Source: Robiginitalea sediminis (lineage in GTDB: Bacteria; Bacteroidota; Bacteroidia; Flavobacteriales; Flavobacteriaceae). Taken from it: a stretch of 64,000 nucleotides of DNA. The stretch is taken from assembly GCF_002198115.1 (NCBI RefSeq), contig NZ_NGNR01000001.1, positions 874,296-938,295 on the forward strand, written 5' to 3'. Below are positions 24,767 to 33,446 of this stretch, piece by piece. The stretch's first letter is position 1. Each line of letters begins with the position of its first letter. The position numbers were made by a program, and so were the translations under genes. The notes under the pieces are model-generated. The model worked only from the letters and a program-made list of their open reading frames with translations, was not told the DNA's origin and did not search any database.

Positions 24767-26845
24767 TCAGGTAATGGGAGAACCGTTGGCAACCGGGGTG
24801 CCATCCGGGCCCACAAAGACCAGTTTCCCGTCCTTGTCTTCGGCCAGCAGGATCATCCCCTGGCTCTCCACCCCGCGAAGGGGCCGGGGTGCCAGGTTAA
24901 CCAAAACCGTCACCTGTTTGCCAATGAGTTGTTCCGGTTGGAAGTGCTCGGCAATCCCGGAAACGATGGTGCGGGTGTCGATGCCCGTATCTACTTTCAT
25001 CACGATGAGTTTCTTGGCCTTTGGCATTTTTTCGGCCTCCAGGATGGTGCCCACCCTCAGATCCAGTTTACTGAAGTCGTCGTACGTGATGGTGTCCTTT
25101 TGCGGGGCGGCTTGGCTTTCGCTCATGGCATTCGATTTTTTGGTGGCTTCTAGTTTGTCCAATTGGGCCTGGATTTCAGAATCTTCGATTTTACGGAACA
25201 GCAATTGGGTTTCCCCAATGGTATGTCCCTCCGGCAGCAGGGCCTCGGTGCTGGCGATGGCATCCCACCCGGGGAGGGCGTCAGCGGCTTCTGCGTTTAG
25301 GATGGCCCGGAGTTTTTGTGCTGTAAACGGCAGGAAAGGTTCCGAGAGCACAGCCAGGGCTGCGGCTACCTGCAGGCCCACATACAGGATGGTGGCGGCC
25401 CGTTGGGGGGCCTGTTTCACCACCTTCCAGGGCTCTTCGTCCGCCAGGTATTTGTTGCCCAGGCGGGCCAGGTTCATCAACTCCTGGGAGGCTTCCCGGA
25501 AGCGGAACCGGTCCAGGCTGTTTCCGATTCTGGCGGGATATTCCCGGATCTCTGTCAGGGTAACCCGGTCGTTTTCGGTTAGCGTACCGGGTGCTGCAAT
25601 CTGACCGTCCAGATATTTGTGCGTCAGTACGGTTACCCGGTTGACGAAATTCCCCAGGATGGCGACCAGTTCGTTGTTGTTGCGCGCCTGGAAATCCTTC
25701 CAGGTAAAATCGTTGTCTTTGGTTTCCGGGGCATTGGCCGTCAGGGTGTACCGCAACACGTCCTGCATGCCTGGGAATTCCTCCAGGTATTCGTGCAGCC
25801 ACACCGCCCAGTTCCGGGAGGTGGAGAGTTTCTGCCCTTCCAGGTTCAGGAACTCATTGGCCGGTACATTGTCCGGGAGGATATACCCGCCGTGGGCTTT
25901 AAGCATGGTCGGGAAGATGATACAGTGAAAGACGATGTTGTCCTTCCCGATAAAGTGCAGCAGGCGGGTGTCTTCGGATTGCCACCAGGGTTTCCAGTCC
26001 TGGCCTTCCAGTGCGGCCCATTCTTTGGTGGAGGAAATATACCCGATAGGGGCATCGAACCAGACGTAAAGGACCTTTCCCCCGGCGCCTTCCAGTGGGA
26101 CCGGGATACCCCAATCCAGATCGCGGGTCACGGCCCGGGGCTTGAGCCCGTCGTCGATCCAGGATTTACATTGCCCGTAAACGTTGGGTTTCCAGTCTTC
26201 TTTGTGCCCTTCCAGGATCCAGTCCTTGAGAAAGCCTTCATACCGGTCCAGGGGGAGGAACCAGTGGCGGGTGTTTTTCAGCACGGGGGCTGCCCCGCTG
26301 ATGACCGAACGAGGGCCGATGAGGTCCGTAGCATTTAGGGAGGAACCGCAGTTTTCACATTGGTCGCCATAGGCTTCTGTGTGCCCGCATTTGGGGCAGG
26401 TGCCCACCACAAACCGGTCGGCAAGGAACTGCCGGGCTTCCGGGTCGTAGAGCTGTTCGCTCACCTCCTCGATGAAATCGTCGTTCCCATGGAGGGTTTT
26501 GAAGAAGTCCGAAGCGGTCTGGTGGTGGACTTGTGCGGAGGTGCGGGAATAGTTGTCGAATGCAATTCCGAAATCGGCAAAGGACTTTTTAATGATCCCG
26601 TGGTACTTATCGATGAGGGCCTGGGGGCTAACGCCCTCTTTTTTGGCCTTCATGGGGATGGCTACCCCGTGTTCGTCGCTGCCGCAGACAAAGAGGACCG
26701 GGTGGTGCTTCAGGCGGAGGTAGCGGCTGTAAATATCCGCCGGGACATAGACGCCTGCCAGGTGGCCAATATGGATGGGGCCGTTGGTATACGGGAGGGC
26801 AGCCGTTATGGTCGTGCGTGCAAAATGGGTGTGGGCCTCAGGCAT
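24767..26845 (-). CDS. metG: Methionyl-tRNA synthetase
   Basis: The 692-residue class I synthetase shows HIGH (25-28, in [13 protein letters not shown]), the zinc knuckle [20 protein letters not shown], and the KMSKS equivalent KLSTS in [13 protein letters not shown]. The C-terminus is an EMAP/Trbp111-like tRNA-binding domain ([18 protein letters not shown]). The start at the second ATG (26845) matches family N-termini; an upstream ATG at 26869 would add eight residues. It charges initiator and elongator tRNA-Met. The deacetylase-like gene follows it. Confidence 0.96.
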   Translation of the reverse strand: MPEAHTHFARTTITAALPYTNGPIHIGHLAGVYVPADIYSRYLRLKHHPVLFVCGSDEHGVAIPMKAKKEGVSPQALIDKYHGIIKKSFADFGIAFDNYSRTSAQVHHQTASDFFKTLHGNDDFIEEVSEQLYDPEARQFLADRFVVGTCPKCGHTEAYGDQCENCGSSLNATDLIGPRSVISGAAPVLKNTRHWFLPLDRYEGFLKDWILEGHKEDWKPNVYGQCKSWIDDGLKPRAVTRDLDWGIPVPLEGAGGKVLYVWFDAPIGYISSTKEWAALEGQDWKPWWQSEDTRLLHFIGKDNIVFHCIIFPTMLKAHGGYILPDNVPANEFLNLEGQKLSTSRNWAVWLHEYLEEFPGMQDVLRYTLTANAPETKDNDFTWKDFQARNNNELVAILGNFVNRVTVLTHKYLDGQIAAPGTLTENDRVTLTEIREYPARIGNSLDRFRFREASQELMNLARLGNKYLADEEPWKVVKQAPQRAATILYVGLQVAAALAVLSEPFLPFTAQKLRAILNAEAADALPGWDAIASTEALLPEGHTIGETQLLFRKIEDSEIQAQLDKLEATKKSNAMSESQAAPQKDTITYDDFSKLDLRVGTILEAEKMPKAKKLIVMKVDTGIDTRTIVSGIAEHFQPEQLIGKQVTVLVNLAPRPLRGVESQGMILLAEDKDGKLVFVGPDGTPVANGSPIT

Positions 26846-26916
26846 CGGGAATGCGGAATTAAGGCACAAAAATAACCAAAAATGCGGGCCGGGGGCAAGG
26901 CGGCATCAAAAGAAAA

Positions 26917-26970
26917 GCCCCCGAGACACTGGACAGATACGAATATCAGGGGCGTCCAGTGTCCGAGGGC
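26917..26970 (-). terminator. Long hairpin terminator after the DUF1501 gene
   Basis: A perfect 10-bp arm (GACACTGGAC / GTCCAGTGTC) is extended by a further GC-rich arm with one bulge, around a 19-base loop. On the minus strand a CTTTTCTTTT tract follows. It lies just after the DUF1501 stop, before metG. Confidence 0.75.
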
Positions 26971-26993
26971 ATTATCGGTACTCAGGGCCGCGG

Positions 26994-28691
26994 TCAGGCC
27001 ACCATGATGGATTTGGCCAGGAAGCGGTCCTGCACCCCAATACGGTAGATATATTTCCCCGTAGCCAGGTGGCGCGGCACGCTGTCGCGGACATTGATGT
27101 CCAGGCTGCCTGCAAAGACCATCTCGTTGAAGAGGGTGGCCACCTTCTGGCCCAGGATGTTGTACAGGGTCACATCGATGTGTCCGGTAAAGGGCATTTC
27201 CACGTGGATGTGCGGGCTGCTGTCCGATGGGTAATAGGGCCTGTGGACGATAGCCTCGATCATCGCGTCGGTGGGGTTTTCCCCGTCGCCTTCTCCTGGG
27301 GGGGTGGGTGGGGTGGGCGGATCATCACTGTAGGCGATATCCGGGAACTCCGTGCCTGAACAGTTGAACCCGAGGTTCACCGGGTTGTAGGCGTGGCCCA
27401 GCAGGTGCTGTTCCACCAGGGGGATGTCCACGCAGAGCCATTCGGCAAGGACCGTGGCATAGAGGTCGCGGAAGTCCATGGTATATTCAAGGTTCCCCCG
27501 GCTGTTGGGGTCGTCCAGGGAGGGGTGTTCCCCTACAAAGGCACTGCCGTTAAGCCCGGCGCCGAAGAACAGGGTAGGGGCTGCCTTTCCGTGGTCGGTC
27601 CCATTGGAACCGTTTTCGAAGATCCGGCGTCCGAATTCCGAGAAGGTCATACTCAGGACCTTTTCGTCCTGCTCGGTAAAGGCCAGGTCGTCATAGAAAT
27701 CCTTGACGGCAATAGACAGGTTCGACATCAGCCGCTCATGGGCCAACGGCTGGTTGCCGTGGGTGTCGAAACCTCCCATGGAAATCATGTAAACGCGCGT
27801 CCCCAGATTTCCTTTGATGAGGCGGGCCAGCAGAGCCAGTTGACGGGCAAACCCGTTGTCCTGGTACTCTACCTGGTTCTGGCCGCGCTCGTAGGCCGCG
27901 TGGATGAGTCCGGAATATTCGTAGGTGGTATTGGCAACGCCTCTGAGGAAGCGAAGCTGGTCGCCGTACATACAGTCGCCGAACAGGGCCGGGTCCAGGT
28001 TGTACTGCACCCCGGTCTGCGCAATTTCCTCCAGTTGGTCGATGTTGGAGGTTACAAAGGCGTAGTTGGTCTCTTCGCCCTGGAAAATCAGGTTTCCATA
28101 CTGCCCGATCTGTATAGCGGCCGGGGCAGCCGGCGGGTTCATCAGGTAGTCCGGGTATAAATTTTCGAAATAGCGTCCCATCCAGCCTGTGGGTTCCCCT
28201 GAGATCCCGGTAGTGGTCAGGTCGGTGTTCGCATAGATATCCGACCCGGTAAAGTGGGAAAGGCTCTGGTTCTGGTAACCCACCCCGTGTACGGCCTTAA
28301 AGGCCCCGTCTCCCCACATGGCCTCAAGGGACTGCATGTAGGAGGGGATGCCGAATTCATCGGTCAGTTTCAGGACCTTGCTCTCCGGGATATAGATATT
28401 GGGCCGGGCATTCGCATAGGTATCGTATTGCTCAATGGGGATCACGGTGCTGAGGCCGTCGTTCCCCCCGGAGAGGCGGATCAGGATCAGGATACCGTCT
28501 CCCGGCGCATTGGCAATTGCCGCGGTCAGTGGGGATGGGGCCGATGCGGTGAGCATGTTGCTGCCCAGCATCATTGACCCTGACCCGGCAATGCCCAATG
28601 CTTGCAGGAAGGAGCGCCGGCTCCATACTTTGTGCTCCAGATCATGGGCACTTTTGTGGTTCTTTGGGATGGGGATATGGTTGTTGCACAT
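26994..28691 (-). CDS. DUF1501 protein with type IX secretion sorting tail
   Basis: The 565-residue protein starts with a twin-Arg-like region (WSRRSFLQALGIAGSGSMM), then the DUF1501 core (ILILIRLSGGNDGLSTVIPI, MSMGGFDTHGNQP, FSEFGRR). The core is related to the sulfatase/alkaline phosphatase fold. The last 80 residues, after a Pro/Gly linker, form a type A T9SS sorting domain (VTLYNILGQKVATLF, ATGKYIYRIGV). It is therefore likely exported and attached to the cell surface. It follows the DUF1800 gene by 11 bases; these two families nearly always occur together. Their biochemical role is not established. Confidence 0.88.
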   Translation of the reverse strand: MCNNHIPIPKNHKSAHDLEHKVWSRRSFLQALGIAGSGSMMLGSNMLTASAPSPLTAAIANAPGDGILILIRLSGGNDGLSTVIPIEQYDTYANARPNIYIPESKVLKLTDEFGIPSYMQSLEAMWGDGAFKAVHGVGYQNQSLSHFTGSDIYANTDLTTTGISGEPTGWMGRYFENLYPDYLMNPPAAPAAIQIGQYGNLIFQGEETNYAFVTSNIDQLEEIAQTGVQYNLDPALFGDCMYGDQLRFLRGVANTTYEYSGLIHAAYERGQNQVEYQDNGFARQLALLARLIKGNLGTRVYMISMGGFDTHGNQPLAHERLMSNLSIAVKDFYDDLAFTEQDEKVLSMTFSEFGRRIFENGSNGTDHGKAAPTLFFGAGLNGSAFVGEHPSLDDPNSRGNLEYTMDFRDLYATVLAEWLCVDIPLVEQHLLGHAYNPVNLGFNCSGTEFPDIAYSDDPPTPPTPPGEGDGENPTDAMIEAIVHRPYYPSDSSPHIHVEMPFTGHIDVTLYNILGQKVATLFNEMVFAGSLDINVRDSVPRHLATGKYIYRIGVQDRFLAKSIMVA

Positions 28692-28702
28692 AGTCGTAGG
28701 CT

Positions 28703-30211
28703 TTATTTGAGTTGAAATTCGGGCTGACGGGAGAGGTACATCAGCAGCAGGAAGACCTGCTGGGGCACTTCGGGACTAACAGCCAGCATCCAGAGGCCGA
28801 GGCCCCCCGGGGTGTAATCCGAACCGTAGTAGTTTTCCGGCACATCCTCAATCTTGAAGACCGAGAGGGCATTCTGGAAATCCTGTTCGGTGAGCAGTCC
28901 TTTGGGTAGGAATTTGTCCACCAGGGCACGGGTCACGGTGTCCGGGTTGCTGGTGTTGCTGTCGGCCGGGCCAACAGCATCCATGGCAAGGGTCCGGAAC
29001 TGGTCTGGGTTGTTCTGGAAGAACCCCTCGATGAGTACCTCCATGGTCAGCCAGCGGCCAATAATAAAATTGGTATTGATCCAGGTCCGGTCCCGCTGCC
29101 ACCCGGCCACGTCAATGGGGTCGAAAACCTCCTGCCCCAATAAAGCCGAAGAATCCATAGCAAACGACAGGGTGGTGTCGGTGTAGGTAAAATTGGATTC
29201 GTTTATGAAGTTGAGGTACAGATCAAATGGGCTTTTGATGATTACCCCAATGGCATTGTCGTCAAAAAAGTGCTCGCTCTTAAAAAGTTGGGAGAGCACA
29301 GGTGCAATTTCGAAATTGTTGGCCAGGAAGGTTGCGGCCATCCCGGAGATAATGGTTTGGGCATTGCCCGTGGCATCCATGGAATCAGGGTGCACAAAGT
29401 ATTCATACAGTTTGCGGCAGATGAATTCGGCGATCTCATTCGGGCGTTGGGCAAATAACACGTCTATGGTGTCGTCATACCCCCAGTTCCCCGTCTGGCC
29501 CAGGATCGTTTTGCTTCCCGTATCGTGCTCGGTGGGGTCAAAGGTCACGGGTGTCCACCGGACTTCGCCCCGGTTGGTATACCCAGAGAGGGAACGGGCC
29601 GTTTCGATGATATCGTCCTCGGTGTAGCCGTTGCCTTCGCCCAGAGTAAAGAGTTCGTATAATTCCCGGGCGTAGTTCTCATTCGGGTTTTGCCCGTTGT
29701 TGTAGGCCCCGTCCAGGTAGAAGAGCATGGCATTGGTCAGGCCTATCTCGCTCACAAAGGTCTTGAAATTGCCCAGGGCATTGCGCTGCAGGCAGTTGGT
29801 ATATTCATACAGGAAGGCAGGTCCTTCGTAAATGTCAATTTCGGTAACGAAATGGTTGCTCCAGAAGAAACTCATGCGGTCCCTTAGGTTGTTGGTCAGC
29901 AGGCCGCGGGTGTAGTCCAGCCTCCAGGTTTCCCTCTGGGAGCGGATTTCCTGCCCTGCGGCATCGTCGTCTGCCGGGTAGTTGGCCCGGGTCCAGGTGG
30001 CCCAGGTAGGGGCTGCCTGCGGGGGCATGGTTAGGGCTTCGCTGATGAGGGTGTCTACCAAAGCATTGGCAGACTGGCCAACCGCTTGGTTTACGCGGTC
30101 TACCGAGGCACTGAACCCCAGCCGTCTAAACAGGTGTTCCACCCTGGTCCGGTCCAGGGGAGGTGCATACGGCGCAAGGGAGGCCGTATTGCAATTCACG
30201 AAATACTCCAT
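28703..30211 (-). CDS. DUF1800 family protein
   Basis: The 502-residue protein matches the DUF1800 family: HLFRRLGFSASVDRVNQAV at the N-terminus, FWSNHFVTEI, then NENYARELYELFTLGEGNGY and FDPTEHDTGSKTILGQTG. No clear signal peptide is seen, although such proteins are often exported with their DUF1501 partner. It is the promoter-proximal gene of the pair. Function is unknown; cell-surface polymer modification has been suggested for the pair only from context. Confidence 0.88.
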   Translation of the reverse strand: MEYFVNCNTASLAPYAPPLDRTRVEHLFRRLGFSASVDRVNQAVGQSANALVDTLISEALTMPPQAAPTWATWTRANYPADDDAAGQEIRSQRETWRLDYTRGLLTNNLRDRMSFFWSNHFVTEIDIYEGPAFLYEYTNCLQRNALGNFKTFVSEIGLTNAMLFYLDGAYNNGQNPNENYARELYELFTLGEGNGYTEDDIIETARSLSGYTNRGEVRWTPVTFDPTEHDTGSKTILGQTGNWGYDDTIDVLFAQRPNEIAEFICRKLYEYFVHPDSMDATGNAQTIISGMAATFLANNFEIAPVLSQLFKSEHFFDDNAIGVIIKSPFDLYLNFINESNFTYTDTTLSFAMDSSALLGQEVFDPIDVAGWQRDRTWINTNFIIGRWLTMEVLIEGFFQNNPDQFRTLAMDAVGPADSNTSNPDTVTRALVDKFLPKGLLTEQDFQNALSVFKIEDVPENYYGSDYTPGGLGLWMLAVSPEVPQQVFLLLMYLSRQPEFQLK

Positions 30212-30405
30212 AGTTGTTGTAGGCTTTAAGAACGTTCATGTGTTTAGGGGCAAATTCTTAACGCGCGTACAAAAGGCTTATTATTATAGGCGTGGCTTTT
30301 TCGTTGTAATGCGATCTGAAAATACAGGCTTTGATTGAAAATTGCGGTGAACGGCATTTTTTTTCGATGAAATGCACAAAATCTTCACAATTTAAATCGA
30401 AAGCC

Positions 30406-30765
30406 ATGGAGACGACCACTTCGTTTGGTTCAAAAGGAGAGGCATTGGCGGCAGCCTTCTTGCAACAAAAGGGATACCGGATATTACACCGGAATTACAG
30501 GTACCGCAAGGCAGAGGTAGACCTGGTAGCCAGCTGCGGTACAATTCTGGTGATTGTGGAAGTAAAAACCCGGACCGTACGCTTTTATGAATCCCTGGCA
30601 GAGAGTATTCCGCGGAGCAAGATCCGGCGGCTGGTCGCCGTGGCAGATCACCTGGTGGCGTCTATGGGTTGGCACGGGGAGGTGCGCTTCGACGTCATAC
30701 AGGTCTTGCGGACGGGTCATGGGTACGATCTGGTCCACCTGGAATCCGCCTTCTATCATTTCTAA
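30406..30765 (+). CDS. YraN/UPF0102 family putative endonuclease
   Basis: The 119-residue protein has the restriction-endonuclease-like motif of UPF0102: GSKGEALAAAFLQQKGY (Glu), then KAEVDLVASCGTILVIVEVKTR, giving the E-D-ExK arrangement of the fold. Cleavage activity is not proven for the family. Upstream in-frame residues exist to 30331, but the ATG at 30406 fits family N-termini. It precedes the ACT-like gene, which has its own promoter. Confidence 0.85.
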   Translation: METTTSFGSKGEALAAAFLQQKGYRILHRNYRYRKAEVDLVASCGTILVIVEVKTRTVRFYESLAESIPRSKIRRLVAVADHLVASMGWHGEVRFDVIQVLRTGHGYDLVHLESAFYHF

Positions 30766-30768
30766 ACA

Positions 30769-30800
30769 TTTGTTTGTTTTGTAACAAAAAGTTATTTTTG
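30769..30800 (+). promoter_or_regulatory. Bacteroidota-type promoter of the 219-residue gene
   Basis: TTTG (30769-30772), a 20-base gap and TATTTTTG (30793-30800) match the -33/-7 consensus exactly. The ATG is 17 bases downstream. Confidence 0.65.
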
Positions 30801-30817
30801 GAGCAAACAGCCAATCG

Positions 30818-31477
30818 ATGAAAACCATTTCCTCCGTTGTAGAACACTACATCAAGAAGAAACCCTTTCTGCAAACCGCCCTGGCACAGGGTATTATTAA
30901 CCTGACCTCCCTGGCCCGGCAGGTGAAGCCGGAGATCGAAGAACACCTTGGAAAGGAAGTGCGCAACGGGGCCATTGTCATGGCACTCAAACGCCTGTCG
31001 GACGATCTGGAATTCCGGGCCACCCACCGGATTGTGAAGGTCCTGAAGAATATCGGGGAAATTACCGTCAGATCCTCGCTCACGGATTTTACCTTCCTCC
31101 TGTCAGATACCCTGCTGAAGAACCAGGGCAAGCTCCTGGAGGAAATCAACCGGAACCAGGATGTGTTCTACACCTCCTCCCGGGGGGTCAATGAGCTGAA
31201 TATCGTAGTGAGCAACAGCCTGGACGCGGTCGTTGAAAAGTTGTTCCAGGGCGAACGCCTCACCCAGAAGGCGGAGAACCTCTCCTCCATAACCGTTAAA
31301 CTCCCGGCCGAAAACGTATCGGTCCCGGGCATCTATTACTTTATATTCCAACGCCTGGCCTGGGAGGGTATCGTCCTCTATGAGGTTATTTCCACTACCA
31401 ACGAGTTCACCATCCTGGTAGACGAGGAGCAGGTAGATATCGCCTTCTCTGTAATCAAGGACCTGAAATCCCTCTAA
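30818..31477 (+). CDS. Conserved protein with C-terminal ACT-like domain
   Basis: The 219-residue protein is cytoplasmic. The first half is helical with a repressor-like look (LTSLARQVKPEIEEHLGKEV, GAIVMALKRLSDDL). The second half has two beta-alpha-beta units (SSITVKLPAENVSVPGIYYF, FTILVDEEQVDIAFSVIKDL) reminiscent of the ACT domains of aspartate kinase. Homologues in flavobacteria are sometimes labelled as kinase-like, but no kinase domain is present. A ligand-responsive regulator is plausible. It ends with a four-base overlap with the convergent CocE-type gene. Confidence 0.72.
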   Translation: MKTISSVVEHYIKKKPFLQTALAQGIINLTSLARQVKPEIEEHLGKEVRNGAIVMALKRLSDDLEFRATHRIVKVLKNIGEITVRSSLTDFTFLLSDTLLKNQGKLLEEINRNQDVFYTSSRGVNELNIVVSNSLDAVVEKLFQGERLTQKAENLSSITVKLPAENVSVPGIYYFIFQRLAWEGIVLYEVISTTNEFTILVDEEQVDIAFSVIKDLKSL

Positions 31478-33396
31478 TCCCGGATAAAACGCTCCCCCTC
31501 AAACGCCGCTGGCTGAGGTGACAGGTCGTCAACCTTACCCCCGGCCTGAATCACGGAGCTCCCGTGCACGCTAATGGTGGATTTAATAAAATCGCCTTCC
31601 GAGGCCTCGTAGATATTCTCCACATACTTCTGGGGGTTGCGGTCTATGTACGGAAACCAGGTGCTGTGGATCTGGACCATGATGCGGTGCCCGGGCTTAA
31701 AGGTATGCAACACGTCCTGCAGGCGGAAATTCACGTCCGAAACCTCCCCGGGTACAAAGGGCTCCGGGGTTTCGAAACTGTTGCGGAACCGGCCGCGGAA
31801 GACCTCTGAGCGCACCAGTTGCTGGTACCCGCCCATGACGATGTTCTCCGGGTTGTGTTCGTAGTTGGGGTGGTCCTGGGGGTATACATCAATGAGCTTA
31901 ACCACAAAATCCGCATCGGTGCCGGTCATGGACACTTTGAGTTGGGCCAGTAGTTCCCCCGCCAGGGTAACCGGGTCCGACAGCGGCTCGGTCTGGAAGG
32001 TCAGGACATCCGGGCGGCGGGCGGCATGCCGCTGGTCGTCGCTCATAAACCTCCTTGGGGTAAAGGTCAGCCCTTCCGTCTGGGAGGTGTATGGCACCGG
32101 TTTATCGGGGTCGCTCACATAGGAAAATACGGCAGAAGCATCCACCGCATCTCCAAGGGTCAGGCGGCCATCTTCCCCAAAGCGAAGCGCCAGGGGTTTA
32201 ACCTCCTCCGGGGGCCAGGAATCGAAGCTTTTCCACTCCTTGGTCCCCGTATCGTACATATAGGCCTCGGGCAAGGTGTCCTCCCCTTCGTCCTTGAGGT
32301 GGAAGTTGAAGAAGCGCCTTTCGATTTCCCGCTGGTAGTGCGTGGAGATGCTGTCCCCGAAGTAGATGTGGTTATGGGTGGTCTTTCCCCGTTCCCGGGC
32401 CCATCCGCCATGGTCCCACGGGCCCATCACTATGGTGTTTTTCGCCTTGGGGTTGTTCACCTCTACGGTCTTGTAGATATTCAGCGGGCCATACAGGTCC
32501 TCGGCGTCGAACCACCCGCCCACGGTCATTACGGCATGGTCAATGCCTTTCAGGTGGGGCAGGATACTCCGTTTCTGCCAGAATTCGTCGTAGTTGGGGT
32601 GCTCCACGATCTGTTGCCAGAAAAAATTGTCGTGATGGTATTTCTCGGTGATGTTTTTCAGCGGGCCCTGGGCCAGGTGGAAGTCGTACCCGTCTGCAGC
32701 CGGGGCCTCGTAGAACCGCATCAGTTTGTCCCGGTACCAGGGCTCCCGGGTACGTTCGGTTTTCTGGTACCCGAACACGGCAAAGGCTGCTGTGTAGCTT
32801 TGCAGGTAGGCCCCCTGGTGGTGGAAATCGTCAAAGAAGAAGTCGGCAATAGGCGCCTGGGGGGAGGAAGCTTTAAGCGCAGGGTGAGCATCCGGCAGGG
32901 CCGCCGCAGTGTAGAACCCGGGGTAGGAGACCCCGTACATGCCGACCCTTCCGTTGTTGTTGTCGATGTTCTTTAAAAGCCATTCTATGGTATCGTAGGT
33001 ATCCGAGCTCTCGTCGATGGCATCGGGGTCCCCGGGGTCATTGCCGGGAATGTTGGGGCGCATATTGTCGAAGGTGCCGTCGCTCATATAGCGGCCCCGC
33101 ACATCCTGGTACACCAGGATATAGCCATCCCGTATCAGGAAATCCGACGGGTAGCGGCGCACCTGGTAATCGGTGTAGTTCGAGGCATTGTAGCAGGTGC
33201 GGTTCATCAGGAACGGGTAGGTACGGCTCTTGTCCTTGGGGGTATAGACCACGGTGAAGAGCTCGGCCCCATCCCTCATGGGGATGTGGTATTCGCTTAG
33301 GTCGTAATGCTGTCGGAGGAACGTGGAGTCTGCTTCCTGGGCCCTGCTAAACGGGGAAACCAGAATAAAGAGCAACAGTAGGATACGGAATGTCAT
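31474..33396 (-). CDS. Exported CocE/NonD (S15-like) hydrolase
   Basis: From the ATG at 33396 the protein has 640 residues and a signal peptide (FRILLLLFILVSPFSRAQ). It shows the alpha/beta-hydrolase nucleophile elbow GMYGVSYPG, the aromatic motif NRTCYNASNY, the His region GPWDHGGW, and a C-terminal jelly-roll X-Pro dipeptidyl-peptidase-like domain (VSDVNFRLQDVLHTFKPGHR). Members cleave esters, amides (for example glutaryl acylases) or X-Pro dipeptides. The longer frame upstream to 33726 overlaps mfd and is rejected. The precise substrate is unknown. Confidence 0.87.
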   Translation of the reverse strand: MTFRILLLLFILVSPFSRAQEADSTFLRQHYDLSEYHIPMRDGAELFTVVYTPKDKSRTYPFLMNRTCYNASNYTDYQVRRYPSDFLIRDGYILVYQDVRGRYMSDGTFDNMRPNIPGNDPGDPDAIDESSDTYDTIEWLLKNIDNNNGRVGMYGVSYPGFYTAAALPDAHPALKASSPQAPIADFFFDDFHHQGAYLQSYTAAFAVFGYQKTERTREPWYRDKLMRFYEAPAADGYDFHLAQGPLKNITEKYHHDNFFWQQIVEHPNYDEFWQKRSILPHLKGIDHAVMTVGGWFDAEDLYGPLNIYKTVEVNNPKAKNTIVMGPWDHGGWARERGKTTHNHIYFGDSISTHYQREIERRFFNFHLKDEGEDTLPEAYMYDTGTKEWKSFDSWPPEEVKPLALRFGEDGRLTLGDAVDASAVFSYVSDPDKPVPYTSQTEGLTFTPRRFMSDDQRHAARRPDVLTFQTEPLSDPVTLAGELLAQLKVSMTGTDADFVVKLIDVYPQDHPNYEHNPENIVMGGYQQLVRSEVFRGRFRNSFETPEPFVPGEVSDVNFRLQDVLHTFKPGHRIMVQIHSTWFPYIDRNPQKYVENIYEASEGDFIKSTISVHGSSVIQAGGKVDDLSPQPAAFEGERFIRD

Positions 33397-33446
33397 CTGC
33401 AAGGGTTTTTTTCGGTTCCCTAAGATAGCAATTCCGGGATTCTCTG

